Assembly (NCBI RefSeq): GCF_037893015.1
Contig: NC_133663.1
Location: forward strand, 144,998,577 to 145,062,576
Length of the DNA: 64,000 nt
Direction: 5' to 3'
DNA from: Macrotis lagotis
Lineage: Eukaryota > Chordata > Mammalia > Peramelemorphia > Peramelidae
The notes beneath the pieces are model-generated. The model ran no database searches. It was not told the origin of the DNA and was given only the letters and a program-made list of their open reading frames with translations. The position numbers and the translations under genes are program-made. This document shows, in pieces, positions 35,696 through 48,400 of the stretch (its first letter is position 1; every line of letters starts with the position of its first letter).

Positions 35696-36429
35696 CACTT
35701 TTTGTGTGTATTGTTAAGGTTGAAAAGGATACTGTGCAGGTAAGAAAGTTAATGTGACTTACAGTACATAGAGAGACTTAGGTTTTAGAAATAAGGAGAT
35801 GATAATTCCTCTGTTTCTACCTTGATTCAGTTTGGGTACCACTAACATGGAAACTTGATATGCTAAATCGTTTCCAGAGGAAGATAATGACAAAAAATCT
35901 TAATGTTAGACCATTTGAAGTTTATTTGAAAGAAATTAAGATGTTCAAAATGAAGAAACACTAAGATAACTTCCTCCAAGTATTTGAAAGTCTGTTAGAC
36001 AGAAAAACAATTACATATTTGTCTAATTGACTCTAGAGGGAAGAATTAAGGAATAAGAGGTAGACATTCCAAAGAACCCAATTTGGTTTAACATCAAGCA
36101 AAAAATTAAGAATATTAGTTCTACCTCTTTGCAGGTAAGAAAACAAGGGCTAGATGATCACCCAATTGTATATAATTTACTAGGAATTCTTTTACACATA
36201 TGGATTGGACTAGACACTCATAGAGTACTCCTTCACATTTCAACTTTTCTGTTCTGAAAGAGGTAGTACAAGATTCCCAAGTGTAAGCATTTATGAAGGT
36301 AAGGAAGAAGAAGGGGTCTTTTAGAAGAAAAAGATGATAATAAATCAGATTAAATATAAAATTTGCATTCAAAATTTCATTCATTGCATGGTTGTTATAC
36401 ATAGACTTGTACCCCGTTAAATGGATAAC
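35095..36429. other. AT-rich DNA with a GT microsatellite
   Basis: Apart from (GT)n at 35652-35692 I recognise nothing here. Confidence 0.5.
35652..35692. repeat. (GT)n microsatellite
   Basis: About 20 uninterrupted GT units. The 62-codon frame over it encodes a His-Thr repeat and is an artefact. Confidence 0.97.
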
Positions 36430-36520
36430 TTAATCACATGTGAACATTTTTATCTACATCCTAAATCAATTAATTAGATTATAACACTTTACAAAAAAGA
36501 AAACACTTTCATATTTATAA
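36430..36520 (+). repeat. Local repeat, second copy of 32984-33080
   Basis: AATCACATGTGAACATTTTT, ATCTACATCCTAAATCAATT and TTTACAAAAAAGAAAAC match the first copy in order and orientation. Confidence 0.6.
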
Positions 36521-36593
36521 GTTAAAATAAAAAAATATAATCATATAGATACCCTTTTCCTTATATGCAGAAAAATACAACAGTCCTCTAAAG

Positions 36594-36677
36594 ATCTATA
36601 TGTACATCTACATCTATGTCTACGTCTATGCCTATGCTCATGCCTACATCTATATCTATATCTATAACTATATCTAC
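36594..36677. repeat. Degenerate (CTACAT/CTATGT)n hexamer tract
   Basis: About 14 imperfect six-base units (CATCTA, CGTCTA, TGCCTA, TATCTA), with a partly preserved period. Confidence 0.85.
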
Positions 36678-37903
36678 AAATATGTATTTGAAATTCTAAA
36701 GTAACTTGAAAAATTAATCCTTGTAGTTAAAGAGATAGAAGAATAAAATCACTGAATCATTAACTTCATTAAGAGTCCTCATTTTATGTTTTCCTATCAT
36801 TTACCTTTGCTTTCAAAATGGTGACTTTTAGCAATTAGATATAAACAATTTTACTTTGGTCAAATACAGTATATATTAGTATTTCAAGGTTTCAAAGTTC
36901 TGATATTATTTGGATTTTTTTCTGATTTTTTTCATCAAAGATGTATGGCAAATACTTCTATGACTTGCCTAGATAGTTTTCAATCATTTCTGTGACCAAA
37001 AAATTCATCACTTTGGCTAACCTGTGGTAAAACAGAACCTTAGGTGAAATGCAAAGAAAAAACATTTGACAGAGGAATTTATGAGATAATTCACTAGAAA
37101 CAACAGCTACATTAGTTAAAAAAATCAGTAAGAAAATAACCTTGGGACTTCTGGTCAAGATGGTGGAGAGAAGACAGGTACAGTTCTCAAGTCTCCTGAT
37201 CTTCCCCTCTTAAATAATATGAAATAAACCTCGTAACAGAAACTGGACTGACAAAACCCAGAAAGAAAAGCCAGGAGAACATCTACCTCTGGATTTGTCT
37301 TCTCAGATCATGGGTGAGTCCAGGCACAGAGGGTGGACTCTGCTGGGCACATGGTATGTGTGAGAGTTTGGAAGTCTGGATTAACCATGGATTAGCCTGA
37401 TTAGTGGCAGGTTTGCCTAAAGACCTGAGAACTGGACCAGCTTGATCAGTGGCAGGGCTAGAGCCTGGTCGACAAGGGGGACTTAGGTCAACTAGGTAGC
37501 AGAAGCATTGGTGGTGGCACTGACCATCTGGAGCTTACAGGCAGGGCTGGAGGGAGAGTTCCCAGGCAGGAGAGCTACAGACATTAATCCCTGAACTCCT
37601 CTGGTCAGGAGGAACTGAGAATCCACACCTCCATTTCAGCTGAAAGCTCTTCCCAGAACAAACACAAACACAGACTACTTCTGCCCCAGGAGCAGGTGTG
37701 TGAGTAGTAGAACAGCCTCAGCTGACAATATGGAGAGTGATCACCTAACCCTAGTGTACAGTCCACCACTGATCAAAGACAAAACTATTTAACAGCTTCA
37801 ACCACTCCCTACAGGCCAAGGGAGAGGGCTTCAATCAAGGTCACAGACACTCCAGAGAAAGCAACCAGCACTGCCTACTGGTCAGCTGGAGATATTACAC
37901 TCA

Positions 37904-38890
37904 GTGAGTAAAACATCTAGGGATGCCAACACCAAACCTCTGGGAACCAGCCCCTCTCCAACACAAGGCCTTAGGAGAATGAAGAAAGACAAGCACAAAG
38001 GAGGGTCCATAGAAAAATTCTTGGAAGTAAAAGAGACTAACACAGACAGACGTAGATCCTCTGAGGAGAACATGACTGCTCTCCAGCACAGAAAGACTTC
38101 CTTGAAGAAATAAGTTAGAAGTTTAAAAATCAATTGGAAAACTTGGGAGGGAAAATTAACACCTTGCAATAAGAAAACAATTCTCTCAAAACCTCAAATT
38201 GTCAAATAGAAAACTCTTACAATAATAGAATTGACCAAGTGGAAAAGGAATTGCAAAACGTAAATGAAGAAAATTCTTCTCTAAAAACAAAGCATGAAGT
38301 CTGTCAAAACTTAATAAGACAGTAAGAGTCTATTAAACAAAACCAAAAAAATAAAAAAAAATAGATGAAAATATAAAATACCTCATCAGAAAAATCACTG
38401 ACCTCGTGAATAGATTGGAGAGGGACAACCTGTGAATCATTGGTCTTCCTGAAAACATTGAAGAGGGAAAAAAAAAAGCCTGGACTTAATGTTACAGGAT
38501 TTAGTCATGTAAAATTGCCCTGATTTCATGGAACCAGAGGCCAAACTAGCTATTGAAAGAATACATCAATGCCCTCTGGAAAGAGATCCTAAAATGGAAA
38601 TCCCAAGGAATGTTGTGGTCAAATTCCAGAACTATCAGATAAAAGAGAAAATCCTGCAAGTGGCAAGAAAGAAAAAAAAAATACCAAGGAGTCACAGTAA
38701 GGATTGCACAGGATCTGGCTGCATCAACATTAAGGGATTGATGGGCCTGGATGAGATAGTCTGAAGAGCAAAGGAGCTTGGAATCCAGTCAAGAATCCAT
38801 TATCCAGCAATGCTGAGCCTTCTTTTTCAGGGGGGAAAAGATGGACGGACATTTAACAAAATGGAAGAATTCCAGCAATTCCTGATTAAA
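37904..38890 (+). pseudogene. L1 ORF1 remnant
   Basis: The N-terminal frame (37904-38113) has PSPTQGLRRMKKDKHKGG, similar to the ORF1 head of the L1 at 5432-10405. A stop-broken coiled-coil region follows, then the RNA-binding C-terminal part, open at 38528-38764 (LAIERIHQCPLERDPKMEIP, then NVVVKFQNYQIKEKILQVA). The AIERxHR.P and K..IL..AR motifs are the conserved nucleic-acid-binding elements of ORF1p. Confidence 0.8.
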
Positions 38891-39689
38891 AGAACAAAAC
38901 TAAATAGAAAATTTGGACATCATACAGGAGGTTCAAGAGACAAATGAAAAGGTTAAAAAAGGGGGGGGACTGCTTTTCAATAAGATCAAACTGGCTATAC
39001 CCTAGCATGGGGAAAAAAGATTGTTATAACTCTTGATAATCGCAAGTCTAACAGAGAGAATTTACCTAGGCAGAAGTGATGGACACTTATCCATGAGATT
39101 GCTATCCAATGGGATAGAACTGGCTATATGCCTACTTGGGAGAAAGACTCTAATAACTCTCCAGAATTGTAACTCTATTAGAGAGAGTATACTTAACAAG
39201 AAGTGATGGATACTCAAGATCTCCTATAACTCAGAATGATTTAAAAACACTTTCTTCTTAAAAGGGGTAAAGGAAGGAGACAGGAAGATGGATGGGATAG
39301 AATGCAGTAAATCTCAGTACATTACGAGGTAAAAAATACCTGTTGTAATAGAGGGAAAGAAGGGAGGAGATGAGAAAAATCTGAAACTTCTCATCAGACT
39401 TGGCTTGAAGTTAACTTCCACACACATACTCAGTTAACTTAGAAAACATCTTACCTTTCAAGTTTTAAAAGGGGGTAAAGTCGATGGGGGGAACGGAGAC
39501 ATGGAGGGGGGAGATAAAGGGAAACTAACAGAAGGAAAGGAAGGAAAAAGGGAAAACAGGGAAAGGGGAAGGAAATGGGAAGTGTGGATATAAGAGGGCA
39601 TACACCCTGAAGGTGGTGGTATTCAGAAACATAATACAGGGGAATATGCATAAAGGAAAAAAAAGGGGAAAATGCAATCAGAGGGAAGA

Positions 39690-42090
39690 TAGAATGGAGG
39701 GCAATAAAGAGTTAGTAATTATAACTTTGAATGTGAATGTGATGACCTCTCCCTTAAAATGTAAGCTAGTAGCAGACTGGATTAAAAACCAGAATCCTAC
39801 AATATTATGCTTACAAGAAACTCATTTGAAGCAGAGAGATACATAGAGATAGAGAATAAAGATAAAAGATTGGAGCAAAATATATTTTGCTTCAGCTGAA
39901 GTGAAAAAAAAACAGGGGTAGCAATCCTTAGCTCAGACAAAGCAGCTGCAAAAATAGATAGCCTTAAAGAGATAAGGAAGGAAACCATATCCTCCTAAAA
40001 GGTACCATAGACAATACAGTGATTTCAATACTGAATATGTATGCACCCAATGGGATAGCATCCAAATTCTTAGAGTAGAAGCTGACAGAACTACAGGAAG
40101 ACATAGACCGCAAAATTCTACTATTGGGAGATCTCAACCTCCCTTTAAGATTTAGATAGTTTGAATCATAAAATAAACAAGAAAGAAATGAAGGAGGTAA
40201 ATAGATTGTTTGAAATCCTAGATATGATAGACTTTTTGAAGGAAATTGAATGGGAATAGAAAGGAATATACCTATTGGTCTGCAGTACATGGCACTTACA
40301 TGAAAATTTACAATTTATTAGTCCATAAAAACCTAATAATTGCAGAAAAGAAGAAATAGAAAATATATATTACTCAGATCAAAATGCAGCAAAAATCATA
40401 TGCAATATTGGATCAGGTAGATGTAGAACCAATACTAATTGGAAACTAAATAACTTCATTTTAAAGAAGGAGTGGATCAAACAACAAATTATAGAAATAA
40501 TTAATTATTTTATCATGGATAATGACAATAATGAAACAACATACCAAAACCTATGGAATTCAATCCAAGTAGATGTCAGGGGATGTATTTTATCTCTTAT
40601 TGCTTACATGAATAAATTAGAGAAAGAGGGAATCAATGAACTAAATATGTGACTAAAGAAATTAGAGAATGAACAAATTATACCCCCCCATTAAATACCA
40701 GATTAGAAATTCTAGAAATTAAAGGAAAAAACAATAATATTTAATGTAAAATACTACTGAATTAATAAATAAACCAAAAGTTGGTTTTATGAAAAAAACA
40801 ATAAAATTGATGTCTCTTGACAATTTGTTTAAAAAAAAAGGAAAGAAGAAAACCAAATTGCTAGTATCACGAATGAAAAAGGTGAATTCACCACCAGTAA
40901 GGAGGAAATTAAAGTAATAATTTGATATAATTTTGACCAAATCTATTTCCAATAAATTTGAAAATCTAAGAGAAATGGATGAATATTTACAAAAATATGT
41001 TGCCCAGGTTAAATGAAGAGGAGATTAAATACCTAAACAGCTCTATCTCCAAAAAAATAATTCAATTAGCCATCATTGAACTCCCTAAGGAAAAATCTCC
41101 AGGGCCTGATGGATTCAAAAGTGAATTCTACCAAACACTTAAGGAACAATTGTTTCTGTTCTATATAATCTCTTTGGAAAAATAAGTGAATATGAAACCC
41201 TGCCCAACTCTTTTTATGAGAATAATATGGTGCTGATACTTAAACCAGGAAGAGTTAAAACAAAGAATGAAAATTATAGACCTATCGCCTTGATGAATAA
41301 ATGGTGTATCTTAAATAAAATCTTAGCAAAATGATTACAACAAGTTGTCAATAGAATAATACATTAGGACCAAGTAGAATTTATCCCCAAAAGGCAGGGT
41401 TGATTCATTATTAGGAAAAACTATTAGTATAATTAATTATATCAAGAACAAACCTATGAGAAAACATATGATTATTTCAATAGATGCTGAAAATCTTTTG
41501 ACAAAATATAGCACCCATTCCTACTAAAAACACTAGAGAATGTAGGAATAAATGGACTCTTCCTTAGAATCATAAGCAGTATCTATCTGAAACCTTCAAC
41601 AAGCATTGTATGCAAAGGGGAGAGGCTAGAGGCATTCCCAATAAGACCAGGGGTGAAACAAGGATGCCCATTATCACCACTACTATTCAATATCATATTA
41701 GAAATGTTAGCTTCAGCAATTAGAAAAGAAAAAGTACAGTGATCATTGCTGGATTGGTTGAGGGAAATCTGGGACACTAATACATTGTTGATGGAGCTGT
41801 GAACACATCCAACCTTTCTGGAGAGCAGTCTGGAACTACGCCCAAAGGGCAACAAAAACATGAATACACTTTGATCCAGCAATACCACTACTGGGTCTAT
41901 ACTCTGAAGAGATGATGAAAAAGGGTAAAAACATCACTTGTATAAAAATATTCATGGCAGCCCTATTTGTGGTGGCAAAGAATTGGAAATCAAGTAAATG
42001 TCCTTCATTTGGATATTGGCTTAACAAGCTGTTATATGTAGGTCATGGAACACTACTGTTCTGTTAGAAACCAGGAGAGATAGGAATTCA
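39690..42090 (+). pseudogene. L1 ORF2 remnant, catalytic RT core deleted
   Basis: The endonuclease starts MEGNKELVIITLNVNVM and reaches LCLQETHLKQRDT near 39846. The reverse transcriptase begins with [18 protein letters not shown] (41099-41150) and GVKQGCPLSPLLFN-type sequence near 41650-41700. It stops at about 41735, before the FADD box, and resumes at the C-terminal region (CWIGG, then FDPAIPLLGLY near 41870-41905). The enzyme cannot be active. Confidence 0.82.
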
Positions 42091-42561
42091 GGAAACCTGG
42101 AGGAATTTGCATAAACTGTTGCTGAGCGAGATGAGTAGAACCAGAAAATCATTTTACAAACTAACAGCAACATGAGGGTCATGATCAACCTTGATGGACT
42201 TACTCATTCCATCAGTGCAACAATTAGGGACAATTTGGAGCTATCTGAGATGGAGAATAACATCTGTACCCAGAGAAAGAACTGTGGAGTTTGAACAAAG
42301 ACCCAGGAATATTACCTTTGAAGGAAAAAAAAAAAACCTGATCTCTTATTGTCTGATGTTGCTATCTCTTATACTTTATGTTTTATGTTAAAGGATATGA
42401 TTTCTCTCTCATCACATTCAATTTGGATCAATGTATACCATGGAAACAATGTAAAGACTGGCAAATGGCCTTTTGTGGGTGGTGGGGGTGGGGAGGGAAA
42501 TAAGATTAGGGGAAAATTAAAAAACCCAAAATATATAAAATCTTTAAAAAAAGATAACCTT

Positions 42562-43559
42562 ATAAAGATCTCAAGATTTTACTTTTTCTAAAATCAGATC
42601 ATGACTTTCTCCACTAGATTTCTAACCTGATATCACATTGTTGGGCAAAGGTGACCTGTGTTATTAAAAACTGCTAGGTGAGTATAAATTGTCAAAATTA
42701 TTTCTAGGTTGTAAATTCTATGAGTTTAAAAGTAAAGTTTGACTTTCTGTCATCTGAGATATAGCCTAAGAAATTTCATAGTCCACTAGCCAGAAAGATA
42801 ATTCTTAGGTGAGTCAATCGCTTTTTGCCTCATTTATTTAAGGAAGTCTCTTCTGCCATAGTGAGTGTTAATATGATTTGGAAAATAATTACTCCTCACA
42901 TAATCAATGGAAAGTTTCAAATTATTAATAAAGTTCATTTATCTGAACATTATTTAATGGATTTAATAGATCAGTAGGGTCTATAACTGAAAGAGACCTT
43001 CTAGTCTTCTAGTCCAAACATGATATTTTCTTTTAAATTTTTTTCTGGATTATTATAAACTTGACAAATATTAATAAATATACTTATTTCTATAATACAC
43101 ATAAAAGAAGATTTTCTATTAAACCATGAATCCCTTTATTGTATTGATATTACTCATTTATTACGCATTATATCTATTCTACTTTTTTTCAAGTGGATAA
43201 TCTATTCAGTACAGGGGTACTAAAACTCTCATAAATGCCTGTTTCTTCCTCTATTCTTCCTATTGCCCCTTTTGTTTGTTTTCAAAAGCATTTTGGTGAC
43301 TTTTTTCTTTTTGTATCCTTATCATTACCACTCCATACAAAATTTGACTTTCTAGTGTACTCTATAATATTAAAATTCTTCTTTGTAACAATTGTAAAGT
43401 TCTTCTTTGTAATCAAAGGGAAAAAAAAGCAGAAAAAGATCCTTAAATTAACAAAGGCAATGTCTAAGATTTATGTTTCATTCTACATAGTAAGTTCTCT
43501 CTCAGTCAGTACTTAGAAGAGCATCTGCTTCTTAATTACTTATTAAATGGAGACTTTGA
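42562..43559. other. AT-rich DNA, no feature seen
   Basis: I recognise no repeat or gene. The 93-codon frame at 43235-43516 has no domain that I can name. Confidence 0.5.
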
Positions 43560-43720
43560 CTCATCAACTTCTCCCTTCTATTTTATTTTATAAATGGACT
43601 TGAGACTCAGGGAATATAAGAGGCCTGCATATTACAAAAGAGGCAATCGACAAAAATTGAATTTGAACCCAGAATTCACTGAGTTGAGAGTCAATTCTCA
43701 TTCTAGTGTATTTAAATCAA
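43560..43720 (-). mobile_element. MIR SINE, diverged
   Basis: TTTTATAAATGGACTTGAGA, CTCAGGGAATATAAGAGG, then TTGAATTTGAACCCAGAATT follow the reversed MIR order. Confidence 0.6.
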
Positions 43721-44199
43721 AGACAAGCTTCTATGAATATGAGAACATACTCCTCTAATGCTTATGTATCATATATTCTCAATTGATGTTTCAAAGATGG
43801 ACATTTTTTTATGGGATAAGCTTGAGACATCAAACAGAAAATATTTTAAAGAACTATTTTTTTTCAATGCTATGCCCTGTGCAATAATTAAGTCAATCAC
43901 TCTTGATACTTTTTTACAAAATAATTTTCTTATATTTGATCAGTCTTCAGAATGAGGAATCTAGAGGCCATTTTAAAATATTAAGTGATGCTTAAGTGTG
44001 GAGGTACAGACTTGTAGTGCCCTTTCAGATAATAATGCATCCAAATTCACTGTTCTTTAGAATTTTATTTTAATAACTATTATATTTTAACTTTTTAGTG
44101 GAAGATGAGCATTTGAGAAGACAATATTACTAAGAAGAGACAAGAATTCCCCCTTCCTCTTACAATAAAAATTTGATTGATGTACTATTTATTATTAAA
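43721..44199. other. AT-rich DNA, no feature seen
   Basis: I recognise no repeat or gene. Confidence 0.5.
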
Positions 44200-44375
44200 T
44201 TATATACTTGCAATAGCTCTGTAAAATATATTCTCCAAATGTTAATAACTCCATTTTACATTAAGTCAACAGGGTGGGAGAATAAGGTGACTTGTATTAG
44301 TTACACAGATGACAAGTGATTATGAACCCTAATTTTCTGACTCTGTAGTCAATCTATTAGTCAATAAAATGAGTG
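44200..44375 (-). mobile_element. MIR SINE
   Basis: AATAACTCCATTTTACATTA, AATAAGGTGACTTGTATTAG, TTACACAGATGACAAGTG and TCTGACTCTGTAGTCAA follow the reversed MIR order. Confidence 0.7.
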
Positions 44376-44593
44376 TGTTAGTTGATAACTTGAGCCAGAA
44401 ATTGTTATGAAAATAAAAGAAAAGGTTTAAATGTAGTGTGAAAGTAACTGACTAAAATACTAGCAAAGTTAGTGTGACCCTTTATTTTTTGTTATATGGC
44501 TCCCCCTACATTGATAATCCAAAGATAATTTTGTTTTTGTCTTTTACTCTTTTTTGTTCTTGTGAGTATATGTCTGACCATTTTTTGGAAAAA

Positions 44594-44746
44594 TATTTTC
44601 AGGTTTTTGTAAGGCAAATGGGGATAAGTGGCTTTCCCAAGGCCACACAGCCAGGTAATTATTAAGTGTCTGAGGCTGGATTTGAACCCAGGTACTCCTG
44701 ACTCCAGGGCTGGTGTTCTATCCATTGCACCACCTAGCTGCCCCCA
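44594..44746 (-). mobile_element. WSINE1-like SINE
   Basis: Reverse-oriented full SINE, head GGGGGCAGCTAGGTGGTGCA near 44745 and tail TTACAAAAACC near 44610. The flanks (CAGGTTTTT and CAGTTTTTT) may be a short duplication. Confidence 0.93.
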
Positions 44747-44809
44747 GTTTTTTTAATTTGAAAGAGAAAATCTCCTTTGCAATACTTTAAAGTCCTTTCT
44801 ATGTCTTAT

Positions 44810-44935
44810 CTCCCCCTTTAAAATGCACAATTCTAGAAGGAAGTGTTTATTTTATTTTTGGTTCTGTAGCTTCACTACCAAAGTAGAATATTTGTCACCT
44901 AATAAATATCTAATGAATGTTCATTGACTGTTGAT
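44810..44935 (+). repeat. L2-type 3' end fragment
   Basis: TTTTATTTTTGGTTCTGTAG, then TTTGTCACCTAATAAATATC, TAATGAATGTTCATTGACTG follow the L2 terminal order (cctggcacatagtaggtgcttaataaatgcttgttgattg). Confidence 0.5.
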
Positions 44936-45019
44936 TCTTTTCCTTTGATTTTAACTCACATTATCAAGACTTATGATTTTCAAAAAGAAAACATTCTTAA
45001 TTAAATTATCTATCTTAAT

Positions 45020-45200
45020 AAGGAACCACCTGGTGAAATTTGACTTCAAATTCTTGCTAGTTATGTTACCCAGAGCAGTACAATTAACTTTATTTCCCTC
45101 AGTTTTCTCATCTGAAAAATTATTTGAAAAAGGAAACAGCAAACAACTACAAATAAGTTTATGGAGAATGAACAGTGACGTCACTTTTGAAAACATCACA
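45020..45200 (+). mobile_element. MAR1-like SINE, diverged and truncated
   Basis: TTGACTTCAAATTCTTGCTA, TCCCTCAGTTTTCTCATCTG, AAAAAGGAAACAGCAAACAA and CTACAAATAAGT follow the MAR1 order (cctcagtttcctcatctgt, aaggaaatggcaaaccactccagta). Confidence 0.65.
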
Positions 45201-45263
45201 CTTGATTCTTGAAACTTAACCAGTAGGTACTGTGTCCCTATTCTCTCTCTTTTCTTTAAAGAA

Positions 45264-45398
45264 GGTAATGGGTTTTAGTAACTTGCCCAAGGTCACACAG
45301 CTAGGTAATTATTAAGTGTATATTATTGGATTTGAACTCAGGTCAGTCTTCCTGACTCTAGGGTTGGTGCTTTATTCACTGAGCCACCTAGATGCCCC
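45264..45398 (-). mobile_element. WSINE1-like SINE, older
   Basis: Reverse-oriented; head GGGGCATCTAGGTGGCTCAG near 45398 and core CCTAGCTGTGTGACCTTGGG. Its end abuts the first base of L1 sequence at 45399, so the 5' limit of that L1 is set by this SINE or by an older breakpoint. Confidence 0.85.
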
Positions 45399-45420
45399 TA
45401 TAATGAAGTAATTTCAATAC

Positions 45421-45491
<71 letters not shown>

Positions 45492-48400
45492 CAAGTCATA
45501 TAACATTAAATTCTTAGAGGAGAAGGAAAATTATAACTGGTGGTGGACCTCAACTTTCTTATCACAGAATTAGACAGATTTAACCATTATAAAAAAGGAA
45601 GAAGAAAGTTGAAGAGGTGAATAGAATGTAAGAAAAATCTGAAAAATGATAGATCACTGGAGAAAATTGAATGGGGAATAGAAAAGGTTATGCAATTTTC
45701 CCCTATGGTACATAGCATCTACACAAAATTTGTCCATTTATTAGGGCATATAAAACTCATAATCAAATATAGTGAGGGGGAAATATTGAATGCATCTTCT
45801 TCAGATCATGATGAAACAAAAATATTGCATACAATAAAGGATCATAGAGAGATAGACATAAACATAATTGGAAACTAAATAATTTAGTTTTCAACAACAA
45901 ATGTATCAAACAGCAAATCATAGAAAGAATTAATGATTTCATCCAAGACAATCACAATAATTAGACAACATACCAAAACTTATGGGAAACAGCCAAAGCA
46001 GCTATTAGGGGAAGTATTATATTGCTAAATGCTTACTTGGATGATAAAAAGAAAGAAGAGTTCAATGAACTAAGCATGCAACTAAAATTATAAATAATCA
46101 CCAATTTAATTCCCAATTAGAAATTCTGAAAACTAAAGGTGAAATTAATAACATCAAAATAAGACAACTATTGAACTAATAAAGCCAAGAGAAGTTTTTA
46201 TGAAAAAAATAAATCATTGGTTAATTTGATTAAAAAAAGAGAAGAAAACCAAATTATTAGTATGAATTCACCACTAATAAGAAGTACATTAATAATTTGG
46301 AACTATTTTACCCAACTGTATGCCAATTAATTTGATAATCAAATCAAATATTTACAAAACTTTAAGCTGCCAATTTTAAAAGAAGAGGAAATTAAATACT
46401 TAAATACATCTATTTCAGAAAAAAAGAAATTAAGTAAGCCATCAATGGGCTGGCTAAGGGGAAAAAACCTCCAGGGCCAGATGAATTGATAAGTTATTTC
46501 TACCAAACTTTCAAGAAACAATTAGTTCCAATTCTATATAAGCTATTTGAAAAATAAGTGAAGAAGGAACTCTGCCAAATTCCTCCTATGAGACCAAAGA
46601 GGTGCTGATGCCTAAACCAGGAAGAGACAAAACAGAGAAAGAAAATTATAGAATAACTTCCTTAATGAATATGGTTGCAAAATTTAAAATAAAATATTAG
46701 CAAAGCAATTAAAGCAAATTATCATGAGAATAATAAACTATGAACAAGCATGATTTATCTCAGGAATTAAGGATTGGTTCAATATTAGGAAAACACTCAG
46801 AATAACTGACCATATCAATAACAAAAATCACAGAAATCATATGATTAACTCACGAGATGCTGAAAAAGTTTTTGACAAAATATAGCATCCACTCCTGATA
46901 AAAACAATAGAGAACATAGAAATAAATGGATTGTTCCTCAAAATGATAAATAATAACTGAAACCATCACAAGCATTATATAGAATGGCGATGAGCTGCAG
47001 GAATTCCCATTAAGATCAGGAGTGAAATAAAGATTCCCGTTATCACCACTATTATTTGATATTGTATTAGAAATGCTAGTTTGAACAATAGAAATAAACA
47101 AAGAAATGCAGGAATTAGAATTGGGAAGGAAGAGACAAAACTTCTACTCTTTGCAAATGACATGATGGTATAACTAGAAAAATCTAGAAAATCATCTAAA
47201 AACTGATGGAAGCTGTTAGCCACAAGAGCAAAGTAACAGGATATAAAATAATTCTCATAAATTCTTAGCACTTCTACATATTAATAGCAAGATACAGCAG
47301 CAAGACCTAGAAAGAGAAATCCAATTCAAAGTAACTTCACACAATATAAAATACTTACCTGCCAAGGAAGACTCAGCAACTCTATGAAAACAACTAAAAA
47401 ACACTTCTCATACAAATAAAATCAGATTTAAATAACTGTACAAATGCGAACTACTAATGGATAGGCAAGGTTAATATAATAAAAATAACAATTGTACCTA
47501 AATTAAATTATTTACTTATTTCCCTACCAACGAAAATTCTAAAAAAATTACATTAATGAGCTATAAAATATTCTAAGTAAATTCATAAGGAGAAATAAAA
47601 ATTCAAGAATTTCCAGGGATTTAATGGAAAAAAAGTGCAAAAGAAGGTGGCTTAGTCTTACCAGATCTAAAATTATATTATAAAGCACCAGTCATCAAAA
47701 CTGTCTCATATTGGCTAAGAAATAGAGTGGTGGATCAGTGGAATAGACTAGGTACAAAAAAGATAGCAGAAAATGATTATAGTAATCTACTGCTTGATAA
47801 ACCGAAAGAGTCCAGCTTCTGGGATCAAATTCTGTCTCTTCATTAAAAACTGTTGTGAAAATTGGAAGTTAGTATGGCAGAAACTTGGATTAGACCAATA
47901 TCTCACACCCTATAAGGTCAAAATGGGTACAGGATTTAGACATAAAAAAAATATTATAAGCAAACTAGGATATCAAGGAATAGTTTACTTGTCAGATCTA
48001 TGGAAAGGTAAGAAGTTTATGAACAGGGAAGAGATGGAAAATATCATAAAAACAAACTAGATAATTTTGATCACATTAAATCTAAAAGCTTTTGCCCAAA
48101 AAACCCCACAAGAACCAAGATAAAAAAATGTATGAAATTTGGAAATAATTTTTATAACTAGTATTTCTGACAAAGTACTCATTTCTAAAATATATTGCAA
48201 CTTTAGTATTTTTTTTTTAAAAACCAAGCCACTCATCAATTGACAAATGGTTAAATGATATGCAGCATCAATTTGCAGATGAGGAAGTCAAAGCAATCCA
48301 CAGTGATATGAAAAATTGCTTTAAATCATTACTTATTAGAGAAATACAAATTAAAGCAGCTCTGAGGTACCACCTTGCATCTCTCAGACTGGCCAATATG

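Larger units (their letters stand above)
37144..42549 (+). mobile_element. L1 LINE with 5' end and TSD, internally deleted
   Basis: Starts at GGGACTTCTGGTCAAGATGG, the usual L1 5' end, and runs through 5' UTR (to about 37900), ORF1, inter-ORF, ORF2 and 3' UTR to an A-rich tail near 42549. A near-exact duplication (AAAATAACCTT at 37133-37143 and AAGATAACCTT at 42551-42561) flanks it. At about 41735 the sequence jumps from the mid reverse transcriptase to the ORF2 C-terminus, deleting an estimated 1.5 kb. Both ORFs have many stops. Confidence 0.9.

Noticed and set aside
45424-45487. TA run as a replication origin or structural element
   Set aside because: The L1 alignment explains it as a microsatellite expansion. 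Nothing else supports a function.
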